Positions 47,801 through 60,387 of a DNA stretch of 64,000 nt are shown here, piece by piece. The stretch comes from Cornus controversa (lineage: Eukaryota; Streptophyta; Magnoliopsida; Cornales; Cornaceae): positions 2,356,001 to 2,420,000 of the forward strand of contig CM048847.1 in assembly GCA_026545225.1 (NCBI GenBank), given 5' to 3'. Made by a program: the position numbers and the translations under genes. Below the pieces are notes generated by a model that searched no databases, was not told the origin of the DNA, and saw only the letters and a list, made by a program, of their open reading frames with translations. Within the stretch, counting starts at the first letter, position 1; every line of letters begins with the position of its first letter.

Positions 47801-50800
47801 TTCAGGACGTCCTGATGGTTGAATTTGGCATAAAGCAATGTATAATTCTAAGTATGGCACGATTTCACGTGGATTGGACTTTTCGAATCACGACAAGTCA
47901 AACGAAACACGTTCGAAACCGTTCTTGTCATTCTCTATTCTTTTGGATATCCAGATGGTCAATTCTAGCACAAAGCGCCATACGATTGTCGTCATGCTTG
48001 ATTATTGCAAGCAATTGTTCTTTCGACTCAGAACAACTCAAACAAACACGGATGAAGATCGGATTGACATGCTTGTCGTTTCTTTGGGATGCTTTGATGG
48101 TTTCATTTAGAAAAAAGCAGCGTACGATTAGTATTATGGCACGACTTCTCTTGGAATGCGGTTTTCAAATCAAAACAACTCAAATGAAACAAGTTTAAAA
48201 TGGTTGGTAGCTTGCTAATTGTTTCCTTTAGATGTCAAACGGTCGAACTTGGAACGAAGCACCATACGGTTGTGATGAAGATCGGATTGACATGTTGGTC
48301 ACTTCTTTTGGATGCTTTGATGGTCTAATTTGGAAAAAAGAAACTTACGATTCTGATTATTGCACGACTTCTCAAGGAATGGGTTTTTGAATCAGAATAA
48401 CTCAAACTAAACTTGTTTAAAATCATCGATAGCTTGGGAATTGTTTCTTTTACTTGTCCAGGTGGTTGAAGTTGGTATAGAGCACCATACGGTTGTGATC
48501 ATGCATGAGTGCAGCATGGAATTACTCTTTTCGATTCAAGACGTCCTGATGGTTGAATTTGGCATAAAGCAACGTATAATTCTAGGTATGGCACGATTTC
48601 ATGTGGATTGGGACTTTTCGAATCAGGACAAGTCAAACGAAACAAGTTCGAAGCCGTTGTTGTAATTCTCTATTCTTCTGGAAATCCAGATGGTCAATTC
48701 TAGCACAAAGCGCCATACGGTTGTCGTCATGCCTGATTATTGCAAGCAATTGTTCTTTCGACTCAGAACAACTCAAACAAACATGGATGAAGATCGGATC
48801 GACATGCTCATCATTTCTTTGGGACGCTTTGATGGTTTCATTTAGAAAAAAGCAGCGTACGATTAGTATTATGACACGACTTCTCTTGGAATGCGATTTT
48901 TGAATCAAAACAACTCAAATGAAACAAGTTTAAAATGGTCGGTAGCTTGCTAATTGTTTCCTTTAGATGTCCAAGGGTCGAATTTCGAACAAAGCACCAT
49001 ACGGTTGTGATGAAGATCGAATTGACATGTTCGTCACTTCTTTTGGATGCTTTGATGGTCTGATTTAGAAAAAAGAAACTTACGATTCTGATTATGGCAT
49101 GACTTCTCAAGGAATGGGTTTTTGAATCAGAACAACTCAAACTAAACTCGTTTAAAATCATCGATAGCTTGGGAATTGTTTCTTTTACTTGTCCAGATGG
49201 TTGAAGTTGGCATAGAGCACCATACGGTTGTGATCATTCATGGGTGCAGCATGGAATTACTCTTTTCGATTCAGGACTTCCTGACGGTTGAATTTGGCAT
49301 AAAGCAACGTATAATTCTAGGTATGGCACGATTTTACGTGGATTGGACTTTTCGAATCAGGACAAGTCAAACGAAACAAGTTCAAAACCGTTCTTGTCAT
49401 TCTCTATACTTCTGGACATCCTGATGGTCAATTCTAGCACAAAGCGCCATACGGTTGTCGTCATGCCTGATTATTGCAAGCAATTGTTCTTTCGACTCAG
49501 AACAACTCAAACAAACACGGATGAAGATCGGATTGACATGCTCGTCGTTTCTTTGGGACGCTTTGATGGTTTCATTTAGAAAAAAGCAGCGTACGATTAG
49601 TATTATGGCACGACTTCTCTTGGAATGCGGTTTTCGAATCAAAACAACTCAAATGAAACAAGTTTAAATTGGTTGGTAGCTTGCTAATTGTTTCCTTTAG
49701 ATGTCCAAACGGTCGAATTTGGAACAAAGCACCATACGGTTGTGATGAAGATCGGATTGACATGTTCGTCACTTCTTTTGGATGCTTTGATGGTCTAATT
49801 TGGAAAAAAGAAACTTACGATTCTGATTATGGCACGACTTCTCAAGGAATGGGTTTTTGAATCAGAACAACTCAAACTAAACCTGTTTAAAATCCTCGAT
49901 AGCTTGGGAATTGTTTCTTTTACTTTTTCAGATGGTTGAAGTTGGCATAGAGCACCATACGGTTGTGATCATTCATGAGTGCAGCAAGGAATTACTATTT
50001 TTGATTCAGGACGTCCTGATGGTTGAATTTGGCATAAAGCAATGTATAATTCTAAGTATGGCACGATTTCACGTGGATTGGGACTTTTCGAATCAGGACA
50101 AGTCAAACGAAACAAGTTCGAAACCGTTCTTGTCATTCTCTATTCTTCTGGATATCCAGATGGTCAATTCTAGCACAAAGCGCCATACGATTGTCGTCAT
50201 GCCTGATTATTGCAAGCAATTGTTCTTTCGACTCAGAACAACTCAAACAAACACGGATGAAGATCGGATTGACATGCTCGTCGTTTCTTTGTGATGCTTT
50301 GATGGTTTCATTTAGAAAAAAGCAGCGTACGATCAGTATTATGGCACGACTTCTCTTGGAATGCGGTTTTCAAATCAAAACAACTCAAATGAAACAAGTT
50401 TAAATTGGTTGGTAGCTTGCTAATTGTTTCCTTTAGATGTCCAAACGGTCGAACTTGGAACAAAGCACCATACGGTTGTGATGAAGATCGGATTGACATG
50501 TTCGTCACTTCTTTTGGATGCTTTGATGCTCTAATTTGGAAAAAAGAAACTTACGATTCTGATTGTGGCACGACTTCTCAAGGAATGGGTTTTTGAATCA
50601 GAACAACTCAAACTAAACTTGTTTAAAATCCTCGATAGCTTGGGAATTGTTTCTTTTACTTGTCCACATGGTTGAAGTTGGCATAGAGCACCATACGGTT
50701 GTGATCATTCATGGGTGCCGCATAGAATTACTCTTTTCGATTCAGGACATCCTGACGGTTGAATTTGGCATAAAGCAACGTATAATTCTAGGTATGGCAC

Positions 50801-52200
50801 GATTTCACGTGGATTGGACTTTTCGAATCATGACAAGTCAAACGAAACAAGTTTGAAACCGTTCTTGTCATTCTCTATTCTTCTGGACATCCAGATGGTC
50901 AATTCTAGCACAAAGCGCCATACGGTTGTCGTCGTGCCTGATTATTGCAAGCAATTGTTCTTTCCGACTCAGAACAACTCAAACAAACATGGATGAAGAT
51001 CGGATTGACATGCTCGTCGTTTCTTTGGGACGCTTTGATGGTTTCATTTAGAAAAAAGCAGCGTACGATTAGTATTATGGCACGACTTCTCTTGGAATGC
51101 GGTTTTCGAATCAAAACAACTCAAATGAAACAAGTTTAAATTGGTTGGTAGCTTGCTAATTGTTTCCTTTAGATGTCCAAACGGTCAAACTTGGAACAAA
51201 GCACCATACGGTTGTGATGAAGATCGGATTGACATGTTCGTCACTTCTTTTGGATGCTTTGATGGTCTAATTTGGAAAAAAGAAACTTACGATTCTGATT
51301 ATGGCACGACTTCTCAAGGAATGGGTTTTTTAATCAGATCAACTCAAACTAAACTTGTTTAAAATCCTCGATAGCTTGGGAATTGTTTCTTTTACTTTTC
51401 CAGATGGTTGAAATTGGCATAGAGCACCATACGGTTGTGATCATTCATGAGTGCAGTAAGTAATTACTATTTTTGATTCAGGACGTCCTGATGGTTGAAT
51501 TTGGCATAAAGCAATGTAAAATTCTAAGTATGGCACGATTTCACGTGGATTGGACTTTTTGAATCATGACAAGTCAAACGAAACAAGTTCGAAACCGTTC
51601 TTGTCATTCTCTATTCTTCTGGACATCCAGATGGTCAATTCTAGCACAAAGCGCCATACGATTGTCGTCATGCTTGATTATTGCAAGTAATTGTTCTTTC
51701 GACTCAGAATAACTCAAACAAACACGGATGAAGATCGGATTGACATGCTCGTCGTTTCTTTGGGATGCTTTGATGGTTTCATTTAGAAAAAAGCAGCGTA
51801 CGATTAGTATTATGGCACGACTTCTCTTGGAATGCGGTTTTCAAATCAAAACAACTCAAATGAAACAAGTTTAAAATGGTTGGTAGCTTGCTAATTGTTT
51901 CCTTTAGATGTCCAAACGGTCGAACTTGGAACAAAGCACCATACGATTGTGATGAAGATCGGATTGACATGTTCGTCACTTCTTTTGGATGCTTTGATGG
52001 TCTAATTTGGAAAAAAGAAACTTACGATTCTGATTATGGCACGACTTCTCAAGGAATGGGTTTTTGAATCAGAATAACTCAAACTAAACTTGTTTGGAAT
52101 CATCGATAGCTTGGGAATTGTTTCTTTTACTTGTCCAGGTGGTTGAAGTTGGCATAGAGCTCCATACGGATGTGATCATGCATGAGTGCAGCATGGAATT
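41841..52200. repeat. Seven-unit higher-order repeat, 5,147 bp (distinct from segment 1)
   Basis: Two full copies start at CCAGGTGG 41841 and 46988, and a third starts at 52135 just before the insertion. Each copy begins with the rare CCATACGGATGTGATCATGC form. Other rare forms recur at 5,147 bp: ATGTCAAACGG 43086/48233, TGTCCAAGGGTCG 43821/48968 and CTATACTTCTGGACATCC 44257/49404. One patch near 50040-50160 differs between copies, consistent with local gene conversion. Confidence 0.8.
52196..52200. other. Target site duplication GAATT, left copy
   Basis: The satellite reads ...GCATGGAATT and breaks. It resumes at 62904 with GAATTACTCTTTTCG, restoring the usual GGAATTACTC. Confidence 0.95.
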
Positions 52201-52576
52201 TGTAACGCCCCGATTCCCCGTCTCCCGGGCAACCGGAGGTTAACCCATCCATTAGTCCCAATAGACCCTCATTACCCTCATTCTCTGCGGAAGCTTAACC
52301 TAATTCTTGCATATGAATGCACACAAATCCATCTTAACCAACCCCCATGGGCCCTACATCAAATCACACACCTTAGTGAACACTTACACGCCCACACTTT
52401 TAAGAATCACTCACTTTAGAGCCTCAAAACTTTCTTTGTTTGGAATCTGGAACTGAGGCTTACACCATTGGATAGAGAATCCAAAAATACTCAAGTTCAA
52501 AAAAAACCACGCTTAATTCCGATCTAGAATGAAGAAATTACGTCGAAATGAAGTTTTGGAAAAAGCTGTGAATAGT

Positions 52577-52817
52577 AATTTCGATTAATCGAAATTGGCA
52601 TTTCGATCAATCGAACTGCATCTCGATTAATCGAAATTTTGACCCCATCAATCGAAGCAAACACCCTCTCGGTATCTTGGACCTGCATTATTTCGATTAA
52701 TCGAAACTGGGACTTCGATTGATCGAAATAAGGCCTGAAAATACATAAAATCTCGCAACCATTTCGATCAATCGAAATGGGGGTTTCGATTGATCGAAAT
52801 AGGCATTTCGATTGATC
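52577..52817. repeat. Array of TTTCGATTRATCGAAA palindromes (left LTR)
   Basis: Eight full or near-full copies and one half copy of a perfect or near-perfect 16-bp palindrome, with centres TTAA, TCAA or TTGA. Full copies start near 52579, 52601, 52621, 52691, 52712, 52761, 52783 and 52805, with the half copy near 52647. In element sense they lie in the last 20% of the LTR, likely transcribed. Palindromes without a loop suit a dimeric DNA-binding protein better than an RNA hairpin. Confidence 0.8.
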
Positions 52818-53594
52818 GAAATGCACTACCCGGGACCTCCAACAACCCTATACATGGTTCATTTGAAGCCCAATCAACATCCTATCATCCTAGAACCCCT
52901 CAAACAAGATTAATAACATAAATGAAAGGTTCCAACATCAATTTCACTCTCAAGATCACATCCATAATTGAATCCATACACCAAAATGAATCATTTTCTT
53001 TCACAAACACCATTCATTCATAAGGGAAACATCATCAAATGAATCAAGTGCCGCCATGGGCATTACATAAATTAAACCGTTGTCTTTTCACACCCAACAA
53101 GTTTATAATCCAATACATACATCAAAAGTACATATGTCCAAGGTACAATCACGACTAAAAAGGAAGTCACATGCCACAAGCCGGCATGGATAGCCACAAA
53201 ATGTGCAACATCCAAAAGATAGCAAAACCACTACTAGAATCCACTTGGACACTCATGTCCCATCCATCATCGGCGCTTTATCTGTAAAATATTTAGAATA
53301 AAGGGGTGAGCACCACTGCGGCTCAGTAGAGATACCCCAACCCACCTAAGTGCCGACCCGACACGACCTACATGGATGCATGTCACAACATTTCTCATAT
53401 CATTCAACATAAATCATGTTCACTCACAACAATGCATATATACATATAGGGATGTATTAAACACTTATCATGCTTTATAATTCAAACGAAGGCAATAATC
53501 ATACACTTGTCTCTCTCTCGGACTCAACCCGTCATCCCAACATAATTCTTGACCGAATCATGAAACCGAGACACTTTTCCACACCATTCCAATT

Positions 53595-53892
53595 CCGCCA
53601 CCGAGTATTTACCTACTCCAAGGTGGATAGACCACCGTCACCGAGTATTTACCTACTCCAAGGTGACTTGGCCCCCTTTCTTGAATTCTCACCGAGTATT
53701 TGCCTACTCCAAGGTGACTAACCACAATCACCGAGTATTTACCTACTCCAAGGCGATTGGGCAACCTTTTTAGAATCTCCACCGAGTATTTACCTACTCC
53801 AAGGTGAGTAAACCACCGTCACCGAGTATCTACCTACTCCAAGGTGACGCAACCACTCCAACGCCCTCTTCGAGTATTGACCTACTCTAGGC
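53595..53892 (-). repeat. Seven-copy hairpin array with GAGTA/TACTC core (left LTR)
   Basis: Seven repeats at about 38-55 bp intervals, the last one degenerate. Each has an inner stem GAGTA/TACTC with a six-base loop (TTTACC, TTGCC or CTACC types) and an outer stem that changes between copies yet stays paired. Outer arms are CCACC/GGTGG (53598-53626), GTCACC/GGTGAC (53637-53667), AATCACC/GGCGATT (one mismatch, 53726-53758) and CGTCACC/GGTGACG (53817-53849). A three-base CAA bulge is constant. Confidence 0.8.
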
Positions 53893-54653
53893 AATTCAAC
53901 CACACTTCCCCGTTTCCTCACAACGGCCCCAATATATGCATTTTCGAACATATAAACATCAAGCATTTAATTTTATGCCTCACAATGCACATGCTAATTA
54001 ATAAAAGCATAAAGCATGCATTTTATCTCCACTACACCACACATATATTTACCTATACATGCCACCCTAGCATAATATCCACATATGCTCACAAAACTTC
54101 ACTTAAGCACATTTTAATCATGCTTTACAAATGCACATATTTTCTATACAAATATAGCATGCATTTAACTCACTTACGACATATAACACACATATATGGC
54201 CAATATAACACATTTCCACATATATGCACAAAAGCTAGCATATAAGCATACATGCTCTCATCCTCCCACATTCTCATGCATTTGTCACTCACATCATGCA
54301 TACTAGGAGATACACATCTATTGCATACAAGAGACTCAAGAGAAGAATAAAAATACCTTATCCCACCCCTCTTACATCTCTAAAACATGCAATACACAAC
54401 CTTAGCTCTCACCACTTCACCCGAAACCCTAGAATCGACAAGTAGATGAGAAAGAACACCCCTACCTCAAAGATGAAGGCCTTCCAAGCACTTCTCAAAT
54501 TTCCAGCAATGTCAACTTTGCCAAACCGCGACTTTGATCGGTTCAAAGGGAAGCCCTAGCCGTCCCCTACGTATCTCCCTCCTTCAGCAAGCCTTGAATC
54601 CAAGCCGAAGACCTCCAAAATCTAGAGAGAAGGAAGAGAGAATAAGTGGGAGC

Positions 54654-54660
54654 AATATAG
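54654..54660 (-). promoter_or_regulatory. Possible TATA box of chromovirus LTR (left LTR)
   Basis: In element sense CTATATT is followed by GCTCCCACTTATTCTCTC, a pyrimidine-rich patch like plant core promoters. It lies about 430 bp into the LTR. If real, the hairpin and palindrome arrays are transcribed. Weak evidence: a short AT word only. The counterpart in the right (5') LTR is 62465-62471. Confidence 0.25.
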
Positions 54661-55092
54661 AGAGAGAAGCAGCCGTGAGATATGAAATATCTCTGCAGAT
54701 TTTGACCATTTAAGGTCCCTAGGTCACGAAAAGACCAAAATACCCCTAGGCCACTTAACGCACCTTCCCGGACTCCTTTTTCGATTCCGAAAACTCCTAC
54801 GCTCTCGAAATCACTTCCTTAACTCTCTAAACATTTCATCTAAGCCATTCCCAAAAATAAATATTTTTGAGAATTTTCCGGATTTCCGGACCCACTTAAG
54901 TCGCATCCCGGGCCCCGGTTTGACCAAAAAGTCAAACTTCTCCGATTCTCCCGAAAACTTCCCAAAACCTTAAAAACACTTCCCAAACATGTTTCCTACA
55001 CTCAAAACATGTTAAACACCACTCAAAATGCATTTATGGAAATTATAATGCGAAAAATGCAAAACCGGCCAAAATTGGTCACGGTCTCTACA

Positions 55093-55105
55093 ACCTCCCC
55101 CCCTT
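55093..55105 (-). other. Polypurine tract of chromovirus
   Basis: In element sense AAGGGGGGGAGGT lies directly against the 3' LTR and about 35 bp after the Gag-Pol stop. It is the expected plus-strand primer. Confidence 0.9.
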
Positions 55106-55139
55106 AAGGGAATTTCGTCCCCGAAATTAGAAACGTACC

Positions 55140-58100
55140 TCAAGTAGAAAACAACTCAGGGTATTTCGAGCGGACTTCTTGTTCTCGCTCCCATGTAGCC
55201 TCCTCGACTCCGTGATGTCTCCAAAGGACTTTAACCAATGGAATAGTCTTGCCCCGAAGCACTTGCTCCCTAGCATCCAAAACCTGTACCGGTCTCTCCT
55301 CGTAAGACACATCCTCCTCCACCTCAAGATCTGTCCAATCTAATACATGTGAAGGATCCGGCTCATACTTTCTCAACATCGAAACGTGGAAAGTATTGTG
55401 CACACTTGACAATTGCGGTGGCAATGCCAAGCGGTATGCAACCTCACCCACACGATCCAATATCTCGAATGGACCGATAAACCGTGGGGCTAGCTTTCCG
55501 CTACGCCCAAACCTCATCAAACCCCGTCGTGGTGAGACCTTCAAGAAGACATGGTCCCCCACCTCAAATGCTAAAGGCCTCCGCCTTCTGTCAGCATAAC
55601 TTTTCTGACGACTCTGAGCCGTAAGCAAACGCTGCCGTATGATCTTAATCTTTTCTGTAGTCTCTCTGACTATATCTGGCCCCAAAGCCACTGTCTCACC
55701 GACCTCTGTCCAACAAACTGGTGACCTACAAGGTCTACCATACAAGGCCTCAAATGGAGCCATCTCAATACTAGTTTGGTAGCTATTATTGTACGCAAAC
55801 TCCACCAATGGAAGGTGATCCTCCCAACTACCCCAAAAATCAAGTGCACATGCCCTAAGCATATCCTCCAAAATCTGTATAGTACGCTCCGACTGACCAT
55901 CTGTCTGGGGATGGAAAGCCGTACTGAAATGGAGGTCCGTATCAAGTGCAGCTTGAAAACTCTGCCAAAACCGTGATGTGAATCTCGGATCTCTATCAGA
56001 CACAATGGAAACTGGCACTCCGTGCAATCTCACAATCTGGTCAACATACAATCGACTAAGGGTATCCACATCATCTGTCACTCGAATAGGAAGGAAATGA
56101 GCCACCTTGGTCAACCTATCCACAATGACCCAAACTGCATCATGACTCTTCCTTGTCCTAGGTAACCCCGTCACAAAGTCCATAGTAACGTGTTCCCACT
56201 TCCACATAGCTACCGGTAAGGGCTGTAACAAACCTGCCGGTCTCTGATGCTCAGCCTTCACTTGTTGGCAAGTGAGGCACCTCGCCACAAACCGTGCGAC
56301 GTCCTTTTTCATGCCCTTCCACCAATACTGTCTACGAAGGTTGTGGTACATTTTGGTACCACCGGGATGTACTGCAAGTCTGGAGCTATGAAACTCCCTC
56401 AGGACCTCATCCCTACAAGCCAATGGAACAACCATCCTACCTCTGAACCTCAGACCTCCATCTGAATGGATAACCCAATCCTCCACTGCCTCGCCACCCG
56501 TAATCCGAGTGCGAATGCTCTCTAACTCTGTGTCATGCCTCTGCTCCTCAACCACCCTACTCACTAGAGTTGGTTGCACTATGAGTGTGAACAAAGTGGC
56601 ATGTCCATCACTCTCACTGAAGCACAATCCCATTTCTGAGATGTCTTCCATCATCTTCCATTCATAAATGGCGATGCTAGCCAAAGTACCATGTGATTTC
56701 CTGCTCAATGCATCGGCAACCACATTAGCTTTCCCCGGGTGATACTGAAGATCAAAGTTGTAGTCTTCCATGTATTCAACCCATCTCCTCTGTCTCATAT
56801 TCAAGTCCTTTTGCGTAAAAAGGTACTTCAAACTCTTATGATCGGAGAAAACCTCAAATTTCTCTCCGTAGAGATAATGCCTCCACATTTTCAAAGCAAA
56901 AATTACGGCCGCCAACTCCAAGTCATGAGTGGGGTAATTCTGCTCGTGGATCTTCAACTGTCGGGAACCATATGCAACAACCCTCTCGGTCTGCATCAAT
57001 ACACATCCCAAACCATCCCGTGAAGCGTCACAGTAGATGACATAACCCAAACCACGCTCGGGAATAATCAAGATTGGAGCACTAGTCAATCTACGCTTCA
57101 ATCCCATAAAGGAATGCTCACAAGCCTCGTTCCACTCAAACTTAACTCCTTTACGAGTAAGCTTGGTCATCGGCGCTGCTAACTTCGAAAAGTCTTTCAC
57201 GAAACGCCGATAATATCCTGCCAATCCCAAGAAGCTACGTATCTCGAATACGTTCTTAGGCCTCTCCCAATCCATTACCGCTTCAATCTTAGAAGGGTCT
57301 ACTGATACTCCTCCTTCCGACACCACGTGTCCTAGGAACTTCACCTCTGTTAGCCAAAATTCACATTTTTCAAATTTGGCATACAAACGGTGCTCTCTCA
57401 ATGTCTGCAACACTGTCCTCAAATGGATCTCATGCTCCTCCATAGAAGAAGAATACACAAGAATGTCGTCCACGAAGACCACCACAAACCTATCCAAGTA
57501 CACCCTGAATATCCGGTTCATCAAATCCATGAACGCTGCTGGTGCGTTCGTCAAACCAAACGGCATCACTAGAAACTCATAGTGGCCATATCTAGTCCGA
57601 AAAGCTGTCTTCGGAATGTCCTCTTCCCTTACCCTCAACTGGTAATACCCCGACCTCAAGTCGATCTTCGAAAAACAAGTCGAACCCTTAAGCTGATCAA
57701 ACAAGTCATCTATCCTTGGCAAAGGATACTTGTTCTTAATCGTTGCTTGGTTCAACTTACGGTAGTCTATGCATAACCGTAAGGATCCGTCCTTCTTTTT
57801 AGCAAATAGGACCGGAGCTCCCCAAGGCGATGTACTAGGTCGTACAAATCCCTTATCTAACAATTCTTGCAATTGATCTTTCAACTCCATCAACTCTGCC
57901 GGTGCCATCTGGTACGGTGCCATAGAGATAGGCGCGGTACCAGGAGCAAGATCAATGCTAAACACAACATCTCTCATCGGAGGTAACTCTGTCAAGTCCT
58001 CCGGGAACACATCCACAAACTCTCTAACCACCGGTGGAAATCCTCCACTAGTCACAATCGCATCCTCCTCGGCTAACAAGCTAGCTAGGAAATATCCAAC

Positions 58101-59753
58101 CCTGTTCCTCACACCGGAACCAAGCAGAGACGGAACGTAGAAATCATCCCGTTCTCCCACAAAATAAAAGCTATCACCTTCGGGTGTGCACACTGTCACT
58201 CTCCTACGAAGACAATCAATCGTGGCTCTAAATGTAGATAGCCAGTCCATACCTAGAATGACATCAAAAGTGGTCATGTCTAGTAACACAAAGTCGAACA
58301 CTAGTTGACGCCCAGCAACCTCGATCTCGCAAGACCGACACACTCTATCCAGGGTAACCCTACCCCCAACTGGTGTATCAATGGACAATGGTGACTCCAG
58401 TGATGACACCCGCAGCCCCAAGGCACAAGCAAATGCAACAGATATGAATGAATGTGATGCACCCGAATCTATCAACACCCTAGCCCATGAGCTAGAAACC
58501 AGGAAAATACCTCTGACCACTGACGGTCCCGGTACATCCTCTGCCGGAGCAAGTGTGAACATACGACCCCCTGACTGCTGACCAGTCCCCTGTAACCCTG
58601 ACTGCTGACTAGAAGCAGGCGTGGGACCCCTCGCTACCCGTGATCCCTGTACTGACTGTGCTGGCTGCGATGGCGGTAATGCCCTGAAGCCAGACTGAAC
58701 TGTAGTCATCTGCCCAGCTCTCTGCTGAGTCCCTATACCACTCTGCATCACCTGCCTCCGTGGGCAGTTAGCTTTCACATGTCCGGGTTGTTTACAAGAG
58801 AAACACACCCTTTCCCCCACTATCCCTGTTGGCACTGGTGCCACTGTATGTCCCTGTGGGCACTCCCTGCTGAAATGGCCAATCTGATGGCAATTATAGC
58901 ACACCACAGAAGATCGTGAAGATCCAGAAGGCAAGGCCAATGAAGGTACCGGGCGAGCTTGTTGCTGCCCCTGGAAACCTGTCTTGCCCTCCCTATTCCT
59001 CTTCCGTCCTTGACTACCCGAGGATGCCCCCGCATTCTTCGCTTGCTGTTTAGACTCCCATATTCTTTGGGTGTCTCTGTCATCTTCCTCAGCCACTAAG
59101 GCTCTGTCAACCACTTCATTGTAGGCCCTTAGACCTAAAATGGATACCCTCTTTCTGATAGAGGTTTTGAGTCCCTTCACGAACCTTTTCACTTTTAGCT
59201 CTTCATTAGCTACCATCTCCGGGGCAAAACGAGCCAATGATGTGAATTTGGTCTCGTACCCCATCACATCCAAGTCCCCTTGGACCAAGTCTATGAACTC
59301 TTGCCTCATCCGGTCTCTCACCGAAGTCGGAAAGAATTTGTCAAAGAATAAACCCTTAAAGGTTTCCCAGTCCATAGTCTCGGTATTGTGGACATTCCCG
59401 ATGAATTGCCACCACCGATCAGCTTCTCCTTGTAAGTGAAGCGCCGCTACCCCCACTTTCAAATCCTCATCGATTGCAAGAGCAACCATGAGTTTGTGAG
59501 TTTGGTCTATCCAACTCTCAGCCACAAGAGGATCACGCGCGCCATCAAAGGTAGGCGGCTTAAATTTCACATATTCCTTCATTGCTACCATTTGTCGGCT
59601 CAAGGCAACCCTAGGTAATGCCTGAACCTCCTCCTCTCTAGCTTCCCTAGCCATTCTTCTCATAGTATCAGCCATATCACGCATAAACTGCATTCCATCT
59701 GTTGGCTCCTGAGGAGCATCAGCGCCAATGTCTCGCGCTCTTCTTGGAGGCAT
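55140..59753 (-). CDS. Gag-Pol polyprotein of Del/Tekay chromovirus
   Basis: Single open frame of 1,537 residues, no frameshift, starting [10 protein letters not shown] 258 bp inside the 5' LTR. Domains in order: Gag capsid region (about 90-215); zinc knuckles C285-C288-H293-C298 and C317-C320-H325-C330; aspartic protease D429-S-G; reverse transcriptase (about 600-800) with FVDD at 760-763; RNase H with D909, E946, D971, D1014; integrase with HHCC zinc site (H1122, H1129, C1159, C1162) and catalytic D1192, D1253, E1289 (35 residues between the last two); GPF module at 1427-1429; chromodomain-like tail (about 1484-1535, aromatic Y1484, W1511, W1521). In this family Gag packages the RNA, the protease cuts the polyprotein, RT/RNase H copies it and integrase inserts it. 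The chromodomain probably directs integration to heterochromatin, in keeping with a satellite target. All catalytic residues seen are intact. Confidence 0.97.
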   Translation of the reverse strand: MPPRRARDIGADAPQEPTDGMQFMRDMADTMRRMAREAREEEVQALPRVALSRQMVAMKEYVKFKPPTFDGARDPLVAESWIDQTHKLMVALAIDEDLKVGVAALHLQGEADRWWQFIGNVHNTETMDWETFKGLFFDKFFPTSVRDRMRQEFIDLVQGDLDVMGYETKFTSLARFAPEMVANEELKVKRFVKGLKTSIRKRVSILGLRAYNEVVDRALVAEEDDRDTQRIWESKQQAKNAGASSGSQGRKRNREGKTGFQGQQQARPVPSLALPSGSSRSSVVCYNCHQIGHFSRECPQGHTVAPVPTGIVGERVCFSCKQPGHVKANCPRRQVMQSGIGTQQRAGQMTTVQSGFRALPPSQPAQSVQGSRVARGPTPASSQQSGLQGTGQQSGGRMFTLAPAEDVPGPSVVRGIFLVSSSWARVLIDSGASHSFISVAFACALGLRVSSLESPLSIDTPVGGRVTLDRVCRSCEIEVAGRQLVFDFVLLDMTTFDVILGMDWLSTFRATIDCLRRRVTVCTPEGDSFYFVGERDDFYVPSLLGSGVRNRVGYFLASLLAEEDAIVTSGGFPPVVREFVDVFPEDLTELPPMRDVVFSIDLAPGTAPISMAPYQMAPAELMELKDQLQELLDKGFVRPSTSPWGAPVLFAKKKDGSLRLCIDYRKLNQATIKNKYPLPRIDDLFDQLKGSTCFSKIDLRSGYYQLRVREEDIPKTAFRTRYGHYEFLVMPFGLTNAPAAFMDLMNRIFRVYLDRFVVVFVDDILVYSSSMEEHEIHLRTVLQTLREHRLYAKFEKCEFWLTEVKFLGHVVSEGGVSVDPSKIEAVMDWERPKNVFEIRSFLGLAGYYRRFVKDFSKLAAPMTKLTRKGVKFEWNEACEHSFMGLKRRLTSAPILIIPERGLGYVIYCDASRDGLGCVLMQTERVVAYGSRQLKIHEQNYPTHDLELAAVIFALKMWRHYLYGEKFEVFSDHKSLKYLFTQKDLNMRQRRWVEYMEDYNFDLQYHPGKANVVADALSRKSHGTLASIAIYEWKMMEDISEMGLCFSESDGHATLFTLIVQPTLVSRVVEEQRHDTELESIRTRITGGEAVEDWVIHSDGGLRFRGRMVVPLACRDEVLREFHSSRLAVHPGGTKMYHNLRRQYWWKGMKKDVARFVARCLTCQQVKAEHQRPAGLLQPLPVAMWKWEHVTMDFVTGLPRTRKSHDAVWVIVDRLTKVAHFLPIRVTDDVDTLSRLYVDQIVRLHGVPVSIVSDRDPRFTSRFWQSFQAALDTDLHFSTAFHPQTDGQSERTIQILEDMLRACALDFWGSWEDHLPLVEFAYNNSYQTSIEMAPFEALYGRPCRSPVCWTEVGETVALGPDIVRETTEKIKIIRQRLLTAQSRQKSYADRRRRPLAFEVGDHVFLKVSPRRGLMRFGRSGKLAPRFIGPFEILDRVGEVAYRLALPPQLSSVHNTFHVSMLRKYEPDPSHVLDWTDLEVEEDVSYEERPVQVLDAREQVLRGKTIPLVKVLWRHHGVEEATWEREQEVRSKYPELFST

Positions 59754-60011
59754 TTCTTTCTATATGCACAACAAGAAAATTTTAGAACCAAGCATTTATA
59801 CTTAGTCAATTTCCATCATGCTTACACATGCTATGTCTATTTAATCCACAAAAGCATGTTATGAAAATATAAGCATACATCAAGTTCCACATAAGCAATT
59901 TACAACCTCAAGTTCAAATCCTTATGTTCCGATCCTTAACCTCAAGTGACCACAAAATCAAGTTTCACCCTTCGTCCCTAGGTATTCCAACCTAGTGCTC
60001 TGATACCATTC
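59754..60011 (-). other. Leader between 5' LTR and Gag of chromovirus
   Basis: 258 bp holding the PBS and an AT-rich untranslated leader. The part next to the PBS (plus strand CGTCCCTAGGTATTCCAACC) is shared with the LARD leader. A packaging signal is expected here, but none can be pointed to. Confidence 0.7.
59997..60008 (-). other. Primer binding site, initiator tRNA-Met (chromovirus)
   Basis: TGGTATCAGAGC in element sense, three bases from the 5' LTR. Past these 12 bases the sequence (ACTAGGTTGGAATACCTAGGGAC) still resembles the complement of the tRNA T-arm. Confidence 0.95.
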
Positions 60012-60387
60012 TGTAACGCCCCGATTCCCCGTCTCCCGGGCAACCGGAGGTTAACCCATCCATTAGTCCCAATAGACCCTCATTACCCTCATTCTCTGCG
60101 GAAGCTTAACCTAATTCTTGCATATGAATGCACACAAATCCATCTTAACCAACCCCCATGGGCCCTACATCAAATCACACACCTTAGTGAACACTTACAC
60201 GCCCACACTTTTAAGAATCACTCACTTTAGAGCCTCAAAACTTTCTTTGTTTGGAATCTGGAACTGAGGCTTACACCATTGGATAGAGAATCCAAAAATA
60301 CTCAAGTTCAAAAAAAACCACGCTTAATTCCGATCTAGAATGAAGAAATTACGTCGAAATGAAGTTTTGGAAAAAGCTGTGAATAGT

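Larger units (their letters stand above)
34146..52200. repeat. Satellite array, segment 2
   Basis: About 24.5 units of the 736-bp satellite. Copies here are visibly more varied than in segment 1. Classes include units with a one-base deletion (ATGTCAAACGG for ATGTCCAAACGG, near 35731, 36465, 43086, 48233) and units with TGTCCAAGGGTCG (43821, 48968). Others have ATTGCACGACTTC for ATGGCACGACTTC, or GTAAGTAATTAC (about 40424, 46311, 51456). The segment ends at 52200, where the second retroelement is inserted. Confidence 0.97.
52201..55092 (-). repeat. Left LTR of chromovirus (3' LTR in element sense)
   Basis: Begins TGTAACGCCCCGATTCCC and ends GGTCTCTACA on the plus strand. The start differs from the LARD LTR start by a single base over the first 18. 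It holds a palindrome array (52577-52817), a hairpin array (53595-53892), AT-rich stretches with many GCAT/ATGC words (53900-54350), and a possible promoter near 54655. The rest shows nothing recognisable. Confidence 0.96.

Noticed and set aside
53844..54245. Open frame of 133 codons in the chromovirus LTR (also 61655-62056)
   Set aside because: It is antisense to the element, low in complexity and overlaps the hairpin array and AT-rich words. Both LTR copies match because they are recent duplicates.
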